Shown: one piece after another, positions 15,917 through 25,663 of the stretch
Position numbering within the stretch: the stretch's first letter is position 1
Layout: the number at the start of each line of letters is the position of its first letter
Assembly: GCF_007830635.1 (NCBI RefSeq)
Contig: NZ_VLLA01000028.1
Location: 1-64,000 of the forward strand
Direction of reading: 5' to 3'
DNA length: 64,000 bases
Source of the DNA: Bradyrhizobium huanghuaihaiense
GTDB taxonomy: Bacteria; Pseudomonadota; Alphaproteobacteria; Rhizobiales; Xanthobacteraceae
Translations under genes and position numbers: made by a program
Notes under the pieces: generated by a model
Seen by the model: the letters and a program-made list of their open reading frames with translations, nothing else
Told to the model about the DNA's origin: nothing
Databases searched by the model: none

Positions 15917-17364
15917 ATGACGCACACTGCCACCGAACACTGCCGACAGATCTTTGACCGGCGTACCCCCGAGCAACTGCGCACGTTGTCACACATCAAG
16001 CGCTTCATGGAGCGGCTGGCTGTGACTTGGAGTTCCGCAGGGCGCTTTCGGAGAACGTTGATTCTCCTCGCGCGGTAACAGAGCGCTACGGCATCGAAGT
16101 TGACCCAATGAAGATGCTGCCGCTCTGGCGCGGCGGCTACCTGAAACACCGCTTCAAGCCGGAGTCTACGCCCTGGCCCCTGGCTATGATGTGGGACGAG
16201 TTTATCTGCGAGATGTTGCGCCATCGCGGCATCCTGCGCGAAGAGGGCGAAATGTCGACGATCAACTCTCGCTTTCATGCTTGGCGCGAGCGCCAAATCC
16301 GGCGCTGCAACGACGAATTGGGCGTAACGGCGGCGTCGGTCACGTACCCGATCATCGCTTTCGAGCTGAGCGACGGCTGCTCCGTCGGTTGTTGGTTCTG
16401 CGGCCTCTCGGCCGACCGCTTCAAAGGCTATTACGAATATAGCGAAGAGCATGCAGCGCTTTGGCGCGGTGTGGTCGGTATCGCGAGCGAGATGTTTGGT
16501 TCGGCTGCCCGTACTGGTTTCTGCTACTGGGCCACAGAGCCTATGGACAACCCACACTACGACCGCTTTCTATTCGACTACTATCAGATCACGGGCGCAT
16601 TGCCACAAACAACGACGGCGGCCCCGATCAGGGATCGCGCGCTCACCACGCGCGTGCTCGAACTGTTCAAGCGCTATCGCACCGTGACAAATCGTTTCTC
16701 CGCGCTGAGCACAACACATCTCGACCAGATTCACATGGCGTTTTCGCCTGAGGAGCTGATCGGTGTCGAACTCGTCCTGCAGGGCAAGGAGGCGCTGACT
16801 GCAAAGGCTTTTGCTGGGCGCGCGCGCGAGCGGAGCGAGAAACTTAGGGTCGCCAACAAAGATGATGCAATCGCCTTGCTGGAGGGCGATCACACGACCA
16901 TCGCCTGTGTTTCCGGCTTTCTCGTAAATATGCTGCAGGGGCGTTTACAATTGGTGACGCCGGTGCCGGGTAGCAAACGCTGGCCTCTCGGCTACCGCGT
17001 CTTGAGTGAACGCTTCTTCAGGACGCCTGACGAGTTCCGCGAGGGGCTGCAGCGCATGATTGACCAGCATATGCTCGAGAGCCCAGCTCCCAAATTGCCG
17101 ATCCGCTTCCGCAGGGACCTGCAATACCAGGCCGGGAACCGATGCTTTCATCTCCGGTCACGCAACATGGAACACCGGGTGCTCGACGACATCGCTCCGA
17201 CTTCCGTTGGCCATCTAATCGCCTGCGGCAACTGCACAGCGTCGGAGCTGGTTAGGCAGGTCACAACTGACGGAGCGAGCGTGCTCGCAGTAGCCGACCT
17301 GCTCGATCAGTTATGCGCGCTGGATTGCCGAAGCTATTGTAAACCAGGACGAGGTTCTCAGTAG
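15917..17364 (+). CDS. Radical SAM RiPP peptide epimerase (PoyD-like), apparent one-base frameshift
   Basis: From 16027 a 445-residue frame carries the radical SAM cluster motif CSVGCWFC (three Cys at about residues 118, 122, 125 of that frame) after VTYPIIAFELSDG, and a GFCYWATEPMDNPHYDRFLF segment. This matches the radical SAM family that installs D-residues in Nif11- and nitrile-hydratase-leader peptides. The natural N-terminus lies in another frame: ATG 15917 gives RRTPEQLRTLSHIKRFMERL up to about 16018. The main frame then resumes with LEFRRALSENVDSPRAVTER YGIEVDP. Inserting one G at about 16020 (GCTGTGAC to GCTGGTGAC) would give MERLAGDLEFRRAL and one continuous protein of about 482 residues. 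Without it, only a TTG at 16027 could start the main frame. It follows the precursor by 138 bp. Confidence 0.8.
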
Positions 17365-17930
17365 TTTTCTCGCGGAGAAGCACGAAGCCACAATTGAAGC
17401 ATTTGTCGCGGCAGACAAGAAGATCGGAGAGCTAGCCCGAGACATCGTGAAAGCGCGCCTTGGGGCGGCGGTGCCCACTCAAACCAATTTCGGCAAGGAT
17501 CGCCTGGAAGCACATCGAGCACTTCGACTTGATGGACGGGGTGTGGGTTGCGCACCCGCGCTACGCATTACCCGTTGCTGTCGCACTCCGTCAGACTCTC
17601 ATCGAAGTCAGCGGATCGCGAATGGCGCAACAGGGACAGCAAACCAAAATGGAGCAGGTCTATCAGTATCTGACTGGAATCAAATTTCGGCAGCGGGTGG
17701 AAGCTGTTGTCGAGAAGTTTAATGACATGCGAGAGGACTTGGACAGGGAGCGCAAATTCATGGGCCGCCAGTGGGCTAAGCGCGAGACCCAGATCCTTTC
17801 CGTGATCGAGTCTACCGTTGGAATGGTTGGTGACCTGCAGGCCATTGCCGGCAAATCGATGCCGGAGATCCCGAGCCTCGATATGCCGCTGCTGGAGGGG
17901 GCGGCACAAGGGGAGCGCCAAGTTAGCTAA
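17365..17930 (+). pseudogene. DUF2130 C-terminal remnant, preceded by helicase-like fragment
   Basis: From about 17505 the frame reads HIEHFDLMDGVWVAHPRYAL, MEQVYQYLTGIKFRQRVEAV, FNDMREDLDRERKFMGRQWA and MVGDLQAIAGKSMPEIPSLD. This is the conserved C-terminal region of DUF2130 proteins, normally some 400 or more residues long. Just upstream, in a different frame (about 17320-17505), FLAEKHEATIEAFVAADKKI, ELARDIVKARLGAAVPTQTN resembles a piece of a large DUF4011/DUF3320-type helicase. Two gene fragments are thus joined out of frame. The DUF2130 part has no start of its own that would make a whole protein. Confidence 0.6.
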
Positions 17931-18044
17931 CTATTGCGCGCCAAACTTAAGTGGTGGGTCGCTTCTGAGGCATTAGCTCCACTTGCAGTTGCGCGCCTGC
18001 CTGCTAATCTATTTTCGGGGTTGTCGAACGAAGATGTCACCGGC

Positions 18045-20972
18045 ATGGTACCGGAGTCGGCGCCCCATATTGCTGGGGGTATCAATTTGAGCTTCGAAGT
18101 AGGTTCGATTTGGAGAAGATGGGATCCTCACATTCACACTCCGGGCAGCATTCTTGCTGACAATTTTGTCGGAGGGTGGCCCCCCTACTTAGCAGCCCTT
18201 GAGACGCAGAGCGACGTTCATGTGCTCGGAATAACCGATTACATGAGCATCGCCAACTATCGTCGAATACTTCAGTTCAAGGCGGACGGCAGGCTTGCAA
18301 ACATCAGTATGATGTTCCCGAATGTCGAGTTTCGGATTACTCCAAAGACGCGCGACGGTAGGGCAATCAACATACATCTGCTGATATCGCCTGACGATCC
18401 AAACCATGAAAACGAAATTGACAATGCTCTGGGGCGGCTCTCGATAGAGTTTAACCACCGGACCTACTCGTGCCAACATGCTCAGCTGATTGCCTTGGGG
18501 AAAGCAGTCAAACCGGAGATAGCCAGCGATACGGCAGCACTCCGTGAAGGGGTCAATCAATTCAAGGTTGAGTTTGACAAGTTCAGAGCGTGGCTCAAGG
18601 ATGAGGGGTGGTTACGACGCAACTCAATCGTTGCAATCGCGGTTGGCAGCAATGACGGCGCCAGCGGCATTCAGCACGACGACGGATTCAAAGCATTTAG
18701 AGAGGAACTCTATCGCTTTTCCGACACGATTTTCTCCGGCAATCCTGCTGACAGAGAATACTGGCTGGGAAAGACCTATGAAGGGCAAGCTATCAGCGTT
18801 TACGGCAGTCCCAAGCCATGCATCCATGGATCGGACGCGCACGCGTTAGAGAAGCTCTTAAAACCGGACAACAATCGATTTTGCTGGATAAAGGCTGACC
18901 TCACATTCGAAGGGCTCCGCCAAGTAATCTATGAGCCTGAAGACCGCGTGTGGATCGGAGAAGAACCGCCGACCCTACATGATAAGTCTCGCACCCTCGC
19001 CGCAGTAAAGCTTTCCGGCACTGACTGGTTCGGTACCGTAACTTATCCCTTCAATCCTGGGCTGGTTGCGGTGATCGGGCAAAAGGGCATGGGAAAATCA
19101 GCGATCAATGATCTCATCGCGTACGCGGCCGGTAGCTGGCAAGACGGAGATAGAGACTCCTTTATCGATCGGGCCCGCCAGCACATCAAGGGGATGTCGA
19201 TCGGGCTGATCTGGGGAGATGGTCGTGAGGCCATAGTCGACGTCTCTGCAAAAGGTGCAGCATCCGACAAAAACGAGGTGCGATATCTCTCCCAGAAATT
19301 CGTTGAGCGATTGTGCGCCGATCATGCGGCTAGTGGGGAGCTTACTAGAGAGATCGAAGCTGTTATTTTTTCTTACTTAAGCCCTACCGAGACTCTGAAT
19401 GCATCGAATTTTCACGACCTGCGAGAGAAACGCACAGCTGGAATCGTTGCTGAACAGCGAAGATTGCAGGAGGAGTTGCGCCGCCTCCACCGTCAGATTA
19501 GTGACCTTTACAGTCGCCGCCTAAGCATTCCCGGACGTAGAGCCAAGGAAGCCTCTCTCATGAAGGAGCGCGAAGGAGTGGTGTCGCAAGTCCCTCCTTC
19601 CGCCTCTGACGAAGAGGCGAAAATTGCTATTGAGCTCCAGACCGAACGGGATGCCTCGGCCACGCTCATCGACCTGGTAGGGACTGAGCGAGAGAAGGTG
19701 CTGAGGCTCGATCAGCTACAAGGAAGGATCACAGCATTCCAGGGCGACATGGACCGGTTCTGGAATGGCATAACTCCAGAACTTAAGGCTCTCGGCATAC
19801 CCGAAGATCGCTGGAGTGATTTCAAGCCTCGTTTTGCGAATGACCCCACCGGGCCCATCAACCGGCGAAATGCCGAATTGCAAGCAGAGATTGACCGGCT
19901 GGAGGGTGACCCGACTAATCCGACCGTCGGAACGCTTCGTTTCCACCAAGCCCGGGTGAAGCAACTTAGTGATCTCACAACCGCTGATGAGGCGAAACGT
20001 AAGCGCATTGTCGAGCTACAGAACCGAATAGCAGCACTAGATATCGACTTACGTCGCGTGCGAAATGAAATCGATACGATTGAAGGGTCAGAGAGCGAGC
20101 AATTAGCCTCGCTTCGAGCACAACGACGGTCAACCTATTACTCTTATTTCGATACCTTGGAAAAAGAGCGGACGGTCCTTGCTCAGCTATACGAGCCGCT
20201 CCAGCAGCACCTGAGCTTGGGAGAGCAGCAGGAGAGACATCTGGATTTCGCGATACGGCTAAGTGTCGATCTCGATGGCTGGATCGAGAAGGGGATACGG
20301 CTCTTCAATCAAAGAAAGAGATTGCCGTACCCCACCCTAGACGACATGACCGCAGCTGCTTCCGAGCATTTAGAGCCGGCTTGGAGATCGGGCAGCCATT
20401 CTGATTTGGAGGCTGGATTGGACAAATTTCTCGCGCCGTATGGTGAAGCCGGTGCCACGGTGGGTGACTATCTTAAACCCAGCCAAACCGCCGTCGAATT
20501 TTTCGATTGGCTCTACTCCACGGATCACATCAGCCTCACCTATGGACTTAGCTATAATGGCACTCCGTTAGAGAATCTCTCGCCGGGAACGAAGGGTATC
20601 GTCCTGCTTATCCTTTACCTTGCTATGGACCAGAAGGATACCCGACCGCTCCTGATCGATCAGCCAGAAGAGAACCTTGACAACGAATCCATCTATAGCC
20701 TCTTGGCGAGCTATTTTCGAAGAGCCAAGCTCCGGCGGCAAATCCTTCTCATCACACACAACCCGAATCTAGTCGTCAACACGGACGCCGAGCAAGTCAT
20801 TGTCGCTCAATGCGTAAAAGAGAACGGCGGTTTACCGTCCTTCTCTTACGCAGCCGGCGCTTTGGAGGATTGCGCAGATACACAAAGTACTCGGCAGCAG
20901 GTGTGTCGGATACTTGAGGGCGGCGCAGCAGCATTTCAAAAGAGAGAGCGGCGATACTCGCTGGATAACTAA
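18045..20972 (+). CDS. TrlF-type PHP-domain / SMC-like ATPase
   Basis: A large protein of about 975-1012 residues. The N-terminal PHP-type metal phosphoesterase region starts IWRRWDPHIHTPGS (HxH) and continues with VLGITDYMSI, NVEFRI and HGSDAHALEKL (metal ligands). The ABC/SMC-type ATPase part follows: Walker A in GQKGMGKSAI, a long coiled-coil region (about residues 490-800, rich in EEL, EEAK, RRVRNEID), a Walker B-like LLIDQPEENLDNESI and the switch His in LLITHNPNLVV. I recognise this as the TrlF family of AAA-like ATPases. Such proteins occur in defence-type loci, but the activity is unproven. ATG 18045 is chosen; a TTG at 17934 would add 37 poorly conserved residues. It is upstream of an AlbA_2 gene. 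Confidence 0.8.
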   Translation: MVPESAPHIAGGINLSFEVGSIWRRWDPHIHTPGSILADNFVGGWPPYLAALETQSDVHVLGITDYMSIANYRRILQFKADGRLANISMMFPNVEFRITPKTRDGRAINIHLLISPDDPNHENEIDNALGRLSIEFNHRTYSCQHAQLIALGKAVKPEIASDTAALREGVNQFKVEFDKFRAWLKDEGWLRRNSIVAIAVGSNDGASGIQHDDGFKAFREELYRFSDTIFSGNPADREYWLGKTYEGQAISVYGSPKPCIHGSDAHALEKLLKPDNNRFCWIKADLTFEGLRQVIYEPEDRVWIGEEPPTLHDKSRTLAAVKLSGTDWFGTVTYPFNPGLVAVIGQKGMGKSAINDLIAYAAGSWQDGDRDSFIDRARQHIKGMSIGLIWGDGREAIVDVSAKGAASDKNEVRYLSQKFVERLCADHAASGELTREIEAVIFSYLSPTETLNASNFHDLREKRTAGIVAEQRRLQEELRRLHRQISDLYSRRLSIPGRRAKEASLMKEREGVVSQVPPSASDEEAKIAIELQTERDASATLIDLVGTEREKVLRLDQLQGRITAFQGDMDRFWNGITPELKALGIPEDRWSDFKPRFANDPTGPINRRNAELQAEIDRLEGDPTNPTVGTLRFHQARVKQLSDLTTADEAKRKRIVELQNRIAALDIDLRRVRNEIDTIEGSESEQLASLRAQRRSTYYSYFDTLEKERTVLAQLYEPLQQHLSLGEQQERHLDFAIRLSVDLDGWIEKGIRLFNQRKRLPYPTLDDMTAAASEHLEPAWRSGSHSDLEAGLDKFLAPYGEAGATVGDYLKPSQTAVEFFDWLYSTDHISLTYGLSYNGTPLENLSPGTKGIVLLILYLAMDQKDTRPLLIDQPEENLDNESIYSLLASYFRRAKLRRQILLITHNPNLVVNTDAEQVIVAQCVKENGGLPSFSYAAGALEDCADTQSTRQQVCRILEGGAAAFQKRERRYSLDN

Positions 20973-21241
20973 TCCTACCTTCGCCGCCCGAATCCTTCGC
21001 CGAATCCTTCCGCGAGGAGGGCGAAAGGGGATCCCGACCACCCTCGGAAGGTCGCGTGGATGACAGTCGATACCGGCTCCGCGGTGTTAGCTGAGAACTT
21101 TGGCTGGCCTTGGATCCAGTCGCTATGGCCTAAGTGCTCCGTAATGTCCGAACGCGGTTCGGGCGAGCTGCGGCGGAATAAGCGAGCTCACGTCCTCGTC
21201 GAGATGCCCAGTTCTGCCGCCGCGATAAGCAGGAACGAACC
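20973..21241. other. Short intergenic region, no feature identified
   Basis: No gene or strong signal is seen. A GC-rich imperfect inverted stretch (CTTCGCCGCCC/CCGCGAGGAGGGCGAAAG, about 20978-21028) could be a terminator for the TrlF-type gene but has no T-run. Confidence 0.3.
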
Positions 21242-22611
21242 ATGCCCTCCTATGATTTGTCGGATCTCCTGGCGCGAACAAACGAGAATCTTGATGTTGA
21301 ATTCAAAGCCTGGATGGACCCGAGGGACAATGAGACACGGGCGAAACTAGCCCGGCATCTGGCCGCCCTCGCCAATCATGGTGGCGGGTATTTGGTTTTT
21401 GGCGTGGATGACAAGGCGAGGACTCCCCTCGGAGCAACGGAATTGGATCTCGCTCTGTTCAGCCAGGATGCAATCACAGGAATCGTAAGAAAATACCTTG
21501 ATCCTCGGTTCTCGTCGAGCACGTCGTGCATGAAAGGGTTACGTATCCGGTTGTCGTGGTTCCCTCACACGGAGCGCGCCCTGTCATTGCGATCGCAGAC
21601 GGACCACAGGACAACCGGAATCGCCCTGTCGGCGTGTCGCAGGGGACAATCTATATTCGGGCACCGGGACCGGAGAGCGCGCCTATCCGCGGAGCAGACG
21701 ACTGGAATACGTTGCTCGATCGTTGTCTCACGCATCGGAGTGACCTTTTAGGCAACGTCTTGCGGCAATCGCTCGCCCGGCAATCGAAGCCTGATGAGCG
21801 CGCGGCCAATCTCCTGCGGATCGCCGTCGATGACACGGCGGAAGATTTTACTGCACAGACCCGACTGCTGGCGGACAAGGCGTTCGTTGGTAGCGACGGC
21901 GACCTCGTCGAAATCTCAAATCCACGTGCGGTGAATGAACGCGTATCGATCGAAATGCATCGCCTTGCACATTACGGCTGGAACTCATTCCTGCCATTGC
22001 ACGTGCCTGAGCGGGCGCCGCAGATCCGCTCATCTACTTTAGCGGGCCAGGAGATGGTGTACTTGGAAGGAATGCGCGTCGAAAACACCGACTTGATCAG
22101 TAGCGCCTTTGACTACTGGCGCATCTACGACTACTGGCGCATCTACGAATGCGGGATCGGGGTCAGCGTCGAGTCTTTCCGGGACGATTGGCGGCGATCT
22201 GGGGCGGAGGCAATTCCGCCTCATCTGACGGCGGGCTGGATCTTGATCGTCATTCACTCGCTTCTCGCTCATGCCCGTCTTGTCGGGCAGGAAACTCCCG
22301 GCGTGATCCAAGTCGTGGTCCGGATGGATTGGCGTGGCTTGAAGGGCCGAATGCTTGCGTGGGACCATTTCCGGCATGCGGCTGGCGGCGGCGGCATGGC
22401 CGATGATCGCTTTGTGAAGACCATAGCCATCGAGTGGGGGCTGCTCCGAGACAGTTATTTTGAAGCGCTTCGCCGCGTCGCACTTCCCTTCTTCCGGCTG
22501 TTTGGCGCCGCCGGCTGGTTCGACCCTGACGAATGGCTAAGCCGCGAGGCCGTCGACAGGGAGTTTTCTCGATCAAGAATGAAGACGATCAAATTGTTTG
22601 AAGAAAGCTGA
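21242..22611 (+). pseudogene. AlbA_2 (Schlafen-like) DNA-binding protein, frameshifted
   Basis: The first frame (21242 to about 21515) has the AlbA_2 pattern ENLDVEFKAWMDPRDNETRA, KLARHLAALANHGGGYLVFG VDD (E-FK and the GGG-hVhGVDD signature). The second frame (to 22611) carries HERVTYPVVVVPSHGARPVI then DGPQDNRNRPVG and QGTIYIRAPGPESAP, the continuation of the same domain, plus about 260 residues of unrecognised C-terminal region. The join is at about 21510-21525, where the frames differ by one base (YLDPRF then EHVVHERVTYP). If both parts were fused the protein would be about 455 residues. It also contains an exact 18-bp tandem duplication. Probably inactive unless the shift is a sequencing error. 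Confidence 0.7.
22111..22146 (+). repeat. 18-bp tandem duplication within AlbA_2 gene
   Basis: GACTACTGGCGCATCTAC occurs twice in direct succession (22111-22128 and 22129-22146), encoding DYWRIY twice. The duplication keeps frame. It looks recent because the two units are identical. Confidence 0.9.
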
Positions 22612-22619
22612 CACCACCG

Positions 22620-23400
22620 TTACGGCAGCATGCCTCGCCGTCTCGGTTGGGCCGAACGGCGGATCCGCTTTCGCGAAACCTGCTTTAGCAATCGAACCTT
22701 CTCGAATCGGATGTGATCGGTCACGATTGGTAGCTTTTGGAGCGCTTCCAACATCTGCTTGAGTTTGGCCGAACTGGCGTATCGCTCTTCCGTAATGTTG
22801 TCGCCGCCATGGCCGAGTATGTCGGCGCGGAGTTCAGAAGCCACGCCAGCGTGCTTCAGATCAGCGCCTCCGCTTTTGCGAAATGAATGGAAAACCTTCT
22901 GCTCGGCGGCATTGGGCACCGCGACGTTTGGCACTTTGATCCAATCACCATAGAACGTGTCGCCGAGTCCGGTCATTGGCCGCTCGCAGCTCCGGAAATA
23001 AAAGCTTGTGGCCCAGCTTTTTAATGGCGGAGTGGTATTGAAGAAACCCAAGTCGGAGAACTTCACTTATGAGCGGCACTCGCCGCATCGACTGCAGATT
23101 CTTCAGCGCTCGGTGCTCGTTCGGCTGAATGAAGATATCGGGAATTCCATTCTCTTCGAGAACGTCATCGACGTCCAAGCCGCATAGCTCCTCTCGGCGC
23201 CCGAAAGTGTATCTCGCGAGGTACGGTACGACGTGCAATGCGTCGTGATAGACGAGCGAACCGGCCTCGATCCTGTTTTCGGAATCCTTGCATCCTCTCC
23301 ATGGAGCTTGACGGAATATAGCGGCCACGTCTTCAGCAGAAAACGGATTGCTTTGGTCTCGATCCCTACCTTTCTTCGTTACCCCTAGGCCTGCAGCGAT
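22620..23400 (-). pseudogene. Site-specific tyrosine integrase remnant, frameshifted and truncated
   Basis: Two overlapping minus-strand frames form one integrase C-terminal half. The first (about 23400-22975) has NPFSAEDVAAIFRQAPWRGC, YLARYTFGRREELCGLDVDD (the first catalytic Arg) and RRVPLISEVLRLGF. After a shift near 22980, the second has GDTFYGDWIKV, HSFRKSGGADLKHAGVASEL (HxxR box), ADILGHGGDNITEERY (LGH and Tyr). The catalytic residues survive but the frame is broken. The N-terminal part is missing because the nodU-type gene ends at 23409. A tRNA target or attachment site was not seen. Confidence 0.75.
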
Positions 23401-23408
23401 CGCATTCG

Positions 23409-25163
23409 TCAAACAAGGCGGCCTCTGGCGGGAGGTATCCGATCTTTGGCGTACGGTTCCGCCTCCGCGCGCTGAGAGAGAAAGATGTCGTTGGCCAGCA
23501 CTGAGTCTCCGCCCGCGCGTTTCGTCCACAGCACGCCATCGCACCACACGTGGTCAACGCGGTCCCACTGGCAGGCAGATGCCGCATTCGGGAAAAACCC
23601 GCGTCCATTGTGATTGGCGCTTGTGTTGCATAGTAGCGGAATGCCCGTGAGGCCCTCGTATTCGACGAGAAGTTCGGCGATTTTGTGCTGAGAGGTCCTG
23701 CAAATAGTCTGCAATCGAGCAGATCCGTCCAGATGCACAACAGCGGGGATCTTGGCCCGCCATTCTGCTCGTGTTAGGTGCTCGAAGAGCATGTAAGGGT
23801 CTGGCGTTCCAGGACTAAAAATATCCGGCGCACGATCCTCCAGGCATATTGGCGCTACCGGCCGGAAGTGCTCGCGAAGTTTGATGTCGTTGAGACGGTC
23901 CTTCATTCGCGGCGATGTCGCCGCGGCCAGTATGCTTCTGCTACCCAAAGCCCGAGGTCCAAGCTCCGCGCGGCCGGCAAGGAAAATGACGGGCTTGTTG
24001 CTGGCGAGAATCGTTGCAAGTTCACGCATGCTACATGGTGAGCCGTCCCATCCGGGCGGCACGTCGCCTCGTTCCACGGCTGGACCACTATAGACGGACC
24101 ATTCCAATGGTACAAAGCCTTGGTCCGCCGCTAATGCGGAGCAAGCGGCACCTATTGCCGAGCCACTGTCATTCGGAAAGGGTGGCACCCAGATAGCATC
24201 GAACAAGCCGGCAGCTCGTAGTGTGCTATTCCATTTTATGTTGAGACCGCAACCGCCGGCCATGCACAGATTGCGCGCGGGAAGCCTCGAATGTCTCTGT
24301 ATAGCACTCGCGAGCTTGGTAACGAGCAGACGCTCTTGGAACCAATGAAAGGATGCAAGCACATCTTCGGGGGCTTTGGCTTTTAACCGTAGCGCGCTGG
24401 CATCGAGGAACTCGTGGACAGGCTCAAGCGCGGCGTCCTCGCTGCAACGACCGACTGGCTCCGTAAACGTGCTAAAGTGCTTTTCGTAGAGCTCCTGAAA
24501 CACCTCGACAATGCTTTCATCGACTGAACCGAGCGCGATGTAGGCCATCAACTTGCCCGCAACACCGAGGTCCCACTTGGTCCGGTTCGTCTGCTTGTAT
24601 GGTCCGAAGTGATAGCCCGCGGCAGCATAAGCATGCCCGATCAGCGGGAAGAGGCACTCGAGGAACCTGGCGGCGCGGCGCTCTACATGGTAGAGACGTG
24701 GAAAGGAAGCGCCGTCCCACACCAGACAGAACGCGGGCTGCCCGGCCTTGGCGAAAGGGCTGGTACAAAAAGCGGAAGCCACATGGGCTGTGACATGCGG
24801 ATAGCTTTTATAAGGGAAAGCGCTCTCGTTGAGCATCAGCCCAGATCCGTCGTGCGCTATGAGGAGGCCTTCGGCATCGCCCTCAACATACGGTGCCCCT
24901 TTAAGGGTAATGGGCGCAGTCCCACTGAAAACCTCAAATTGTGACTCAACCTCGCCCCACCATCCGTCGATGACGAACCGATCAACGTCCCGCGGATCTA
25001 AACCGTGCTCTGCCAAGGCGACAACAACCGCATCGAGATTGGTGATTTTTTGATATCGCGGATTATTGCCCCGCTTCTCCTGCTCGACACAAAAGACAAG
25101 CCGTCTGTCCTCGATAAGGGCGACTGCTCCGTCATGGGTCAGTTTGATACCGCAGATGCGCAT
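23409..25163 (-). CDS. nodU: NodU-type carbamoyltransferase
   Basis: The 584-residue product starts MRICGIKLTHDGAVALIEDR then LVFCVEQEKRGNNPRYQKI, matching NodU and related O-carbamoyltransferases that use carbamoyl phosphate and ATP. The N-terminal ASKHA-like domain shows THDG and the metal-binding His region; the C-terminal YrdC-like domain shows AGRAELGPRALGSRSILA and CNTSANHNGRGFFP. In rhizobia NodU carbamoylates Nod factors, but no nod box or nodABC genes are seen here. ATG 25163 is preferred: GGAGACAGT precedes it and family homology begins there; the open frame extends further upstream without homology. A sigma-54-like promoter sits 96 bp upstream. It may instead modify the product of the neighbouring cluster. 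Confidence 0.85.
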   Translation of the reverse strand: MRICGIKLTHDGAVALIEDRRLVFCVEQEKRGNNPRYQKITNLDAVVVALAEHGLDPRDVDRFVIDGWWGEVESQFEVFSGTAPITLKGAPYVEGDAEGLLIAHDGSGLMLNESAFPYKSYPHVTAHVASAFCTSPFAKAGQPAFCLVWDGASFPRLYHVERRAARFLECLFPLIGHAYAAAGYHFGPYKQTNRTKWDLGVAGKLMAYIALGSVDESIVEVFQELYEKHFSTFTEPVGRCSEDAALEPVHEFLDASALRLKAKAPEDVLASFHWFQERLLVTKLASAIQRHSRLPARNLCMAGGCGLNIKWNSTLRAAGLFDAIWVPPFPNDSGSAIGAACSALAADQGFVPLEWSVYSGPAVERGDVPPGWDGSPCSMRELATILASNKPVIFLAGRAELGPRALGSRSILAAATSPRMKDRLNDIKLREHFRPVAPICLEDRAPDIFSPGTPDPYMLFEHLTRAEWRAKIPAVVHLDGSARLQTICRTSQHKIAELLVEYEGLTGIPLLCNTSANHNGRGFFPNAASACQWDRVDHVWCDGVLWTKRAGGDSVLANDIFLSQRAEAEPYAKDRIPPARGRLV

Positions 25164-25258
25164 ACTGTCTCCGAACCTAATGCCGGTGATCCACTCGACT
25201 TGAAGGCGCCGCAACTGTTGCTCATCGCGAGACTCAGATGGGCTCCCATCTGTCACGA

Positions 25259-25274
25259 TGCACGCTCTGGGCCA
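25259..25274 (-). promoter_or_regulatory. Sigma-54 (-24/-12) promoter of nodU-type gene
   Basis: On the minus strand TGGCCCAGAGCGTGCA has the GG and GC elements at the right gap, differing from TGGCAC-N5-TTGCA at two positions. It lies 96 bp from the ATG at 25163, similar to the spacing for the genes at 15404 and 28239. A TGT-N10-ACG sequence occurs about 150 bp upstream (25423-25438). Confidence 0.5.
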
Positions 25275-25663
25275 GTTCCAATCAGTGGAATCGCTGGCGA
25301 TTGTCTGATCAAAGTCGGAGTTGGAAGCGACTTGACCGATTCGTGACACCGGACGCGTTCAGTTTCGGACCAAGCACTCCCGCCTACGGCGACAATTTGC
25401 GTGCGTGCGACCTGCGGCCCTTTGTGCCTTCTCCGACGTCGAGCGAACGAGTGCATCGGAACTCTTTACCGGATGGTGAGATCGTCGACCAGATCACGAG
25501 ACGTGACCTCCTAAGGCGGCGACGACATGCGGTCTTTGACGTTACGATTCGACCGATGCTCGCCGTTAACGGACATAGGAGCTGCTTACATTGCCGAGTG
25601 CAAGTCATCAGCTGAAGCGCAGATATTCACAACCATGCCTTTCGTCTGGAACTGGACCGGCCG

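Noticed and set aside
15900..16557. Long minus-strand open frame antisense to the epimerase gene
   Set aside because: It is the shadow of the GC-rich coding strand and has no family motif.
25350..25660. A nod box upstream of the nodU-type gene
   Set aside because: I looked for the conserved ATC-spaced nod-box pattern on the minus strand and found no convincing match; a sigma-54-like site fits better.
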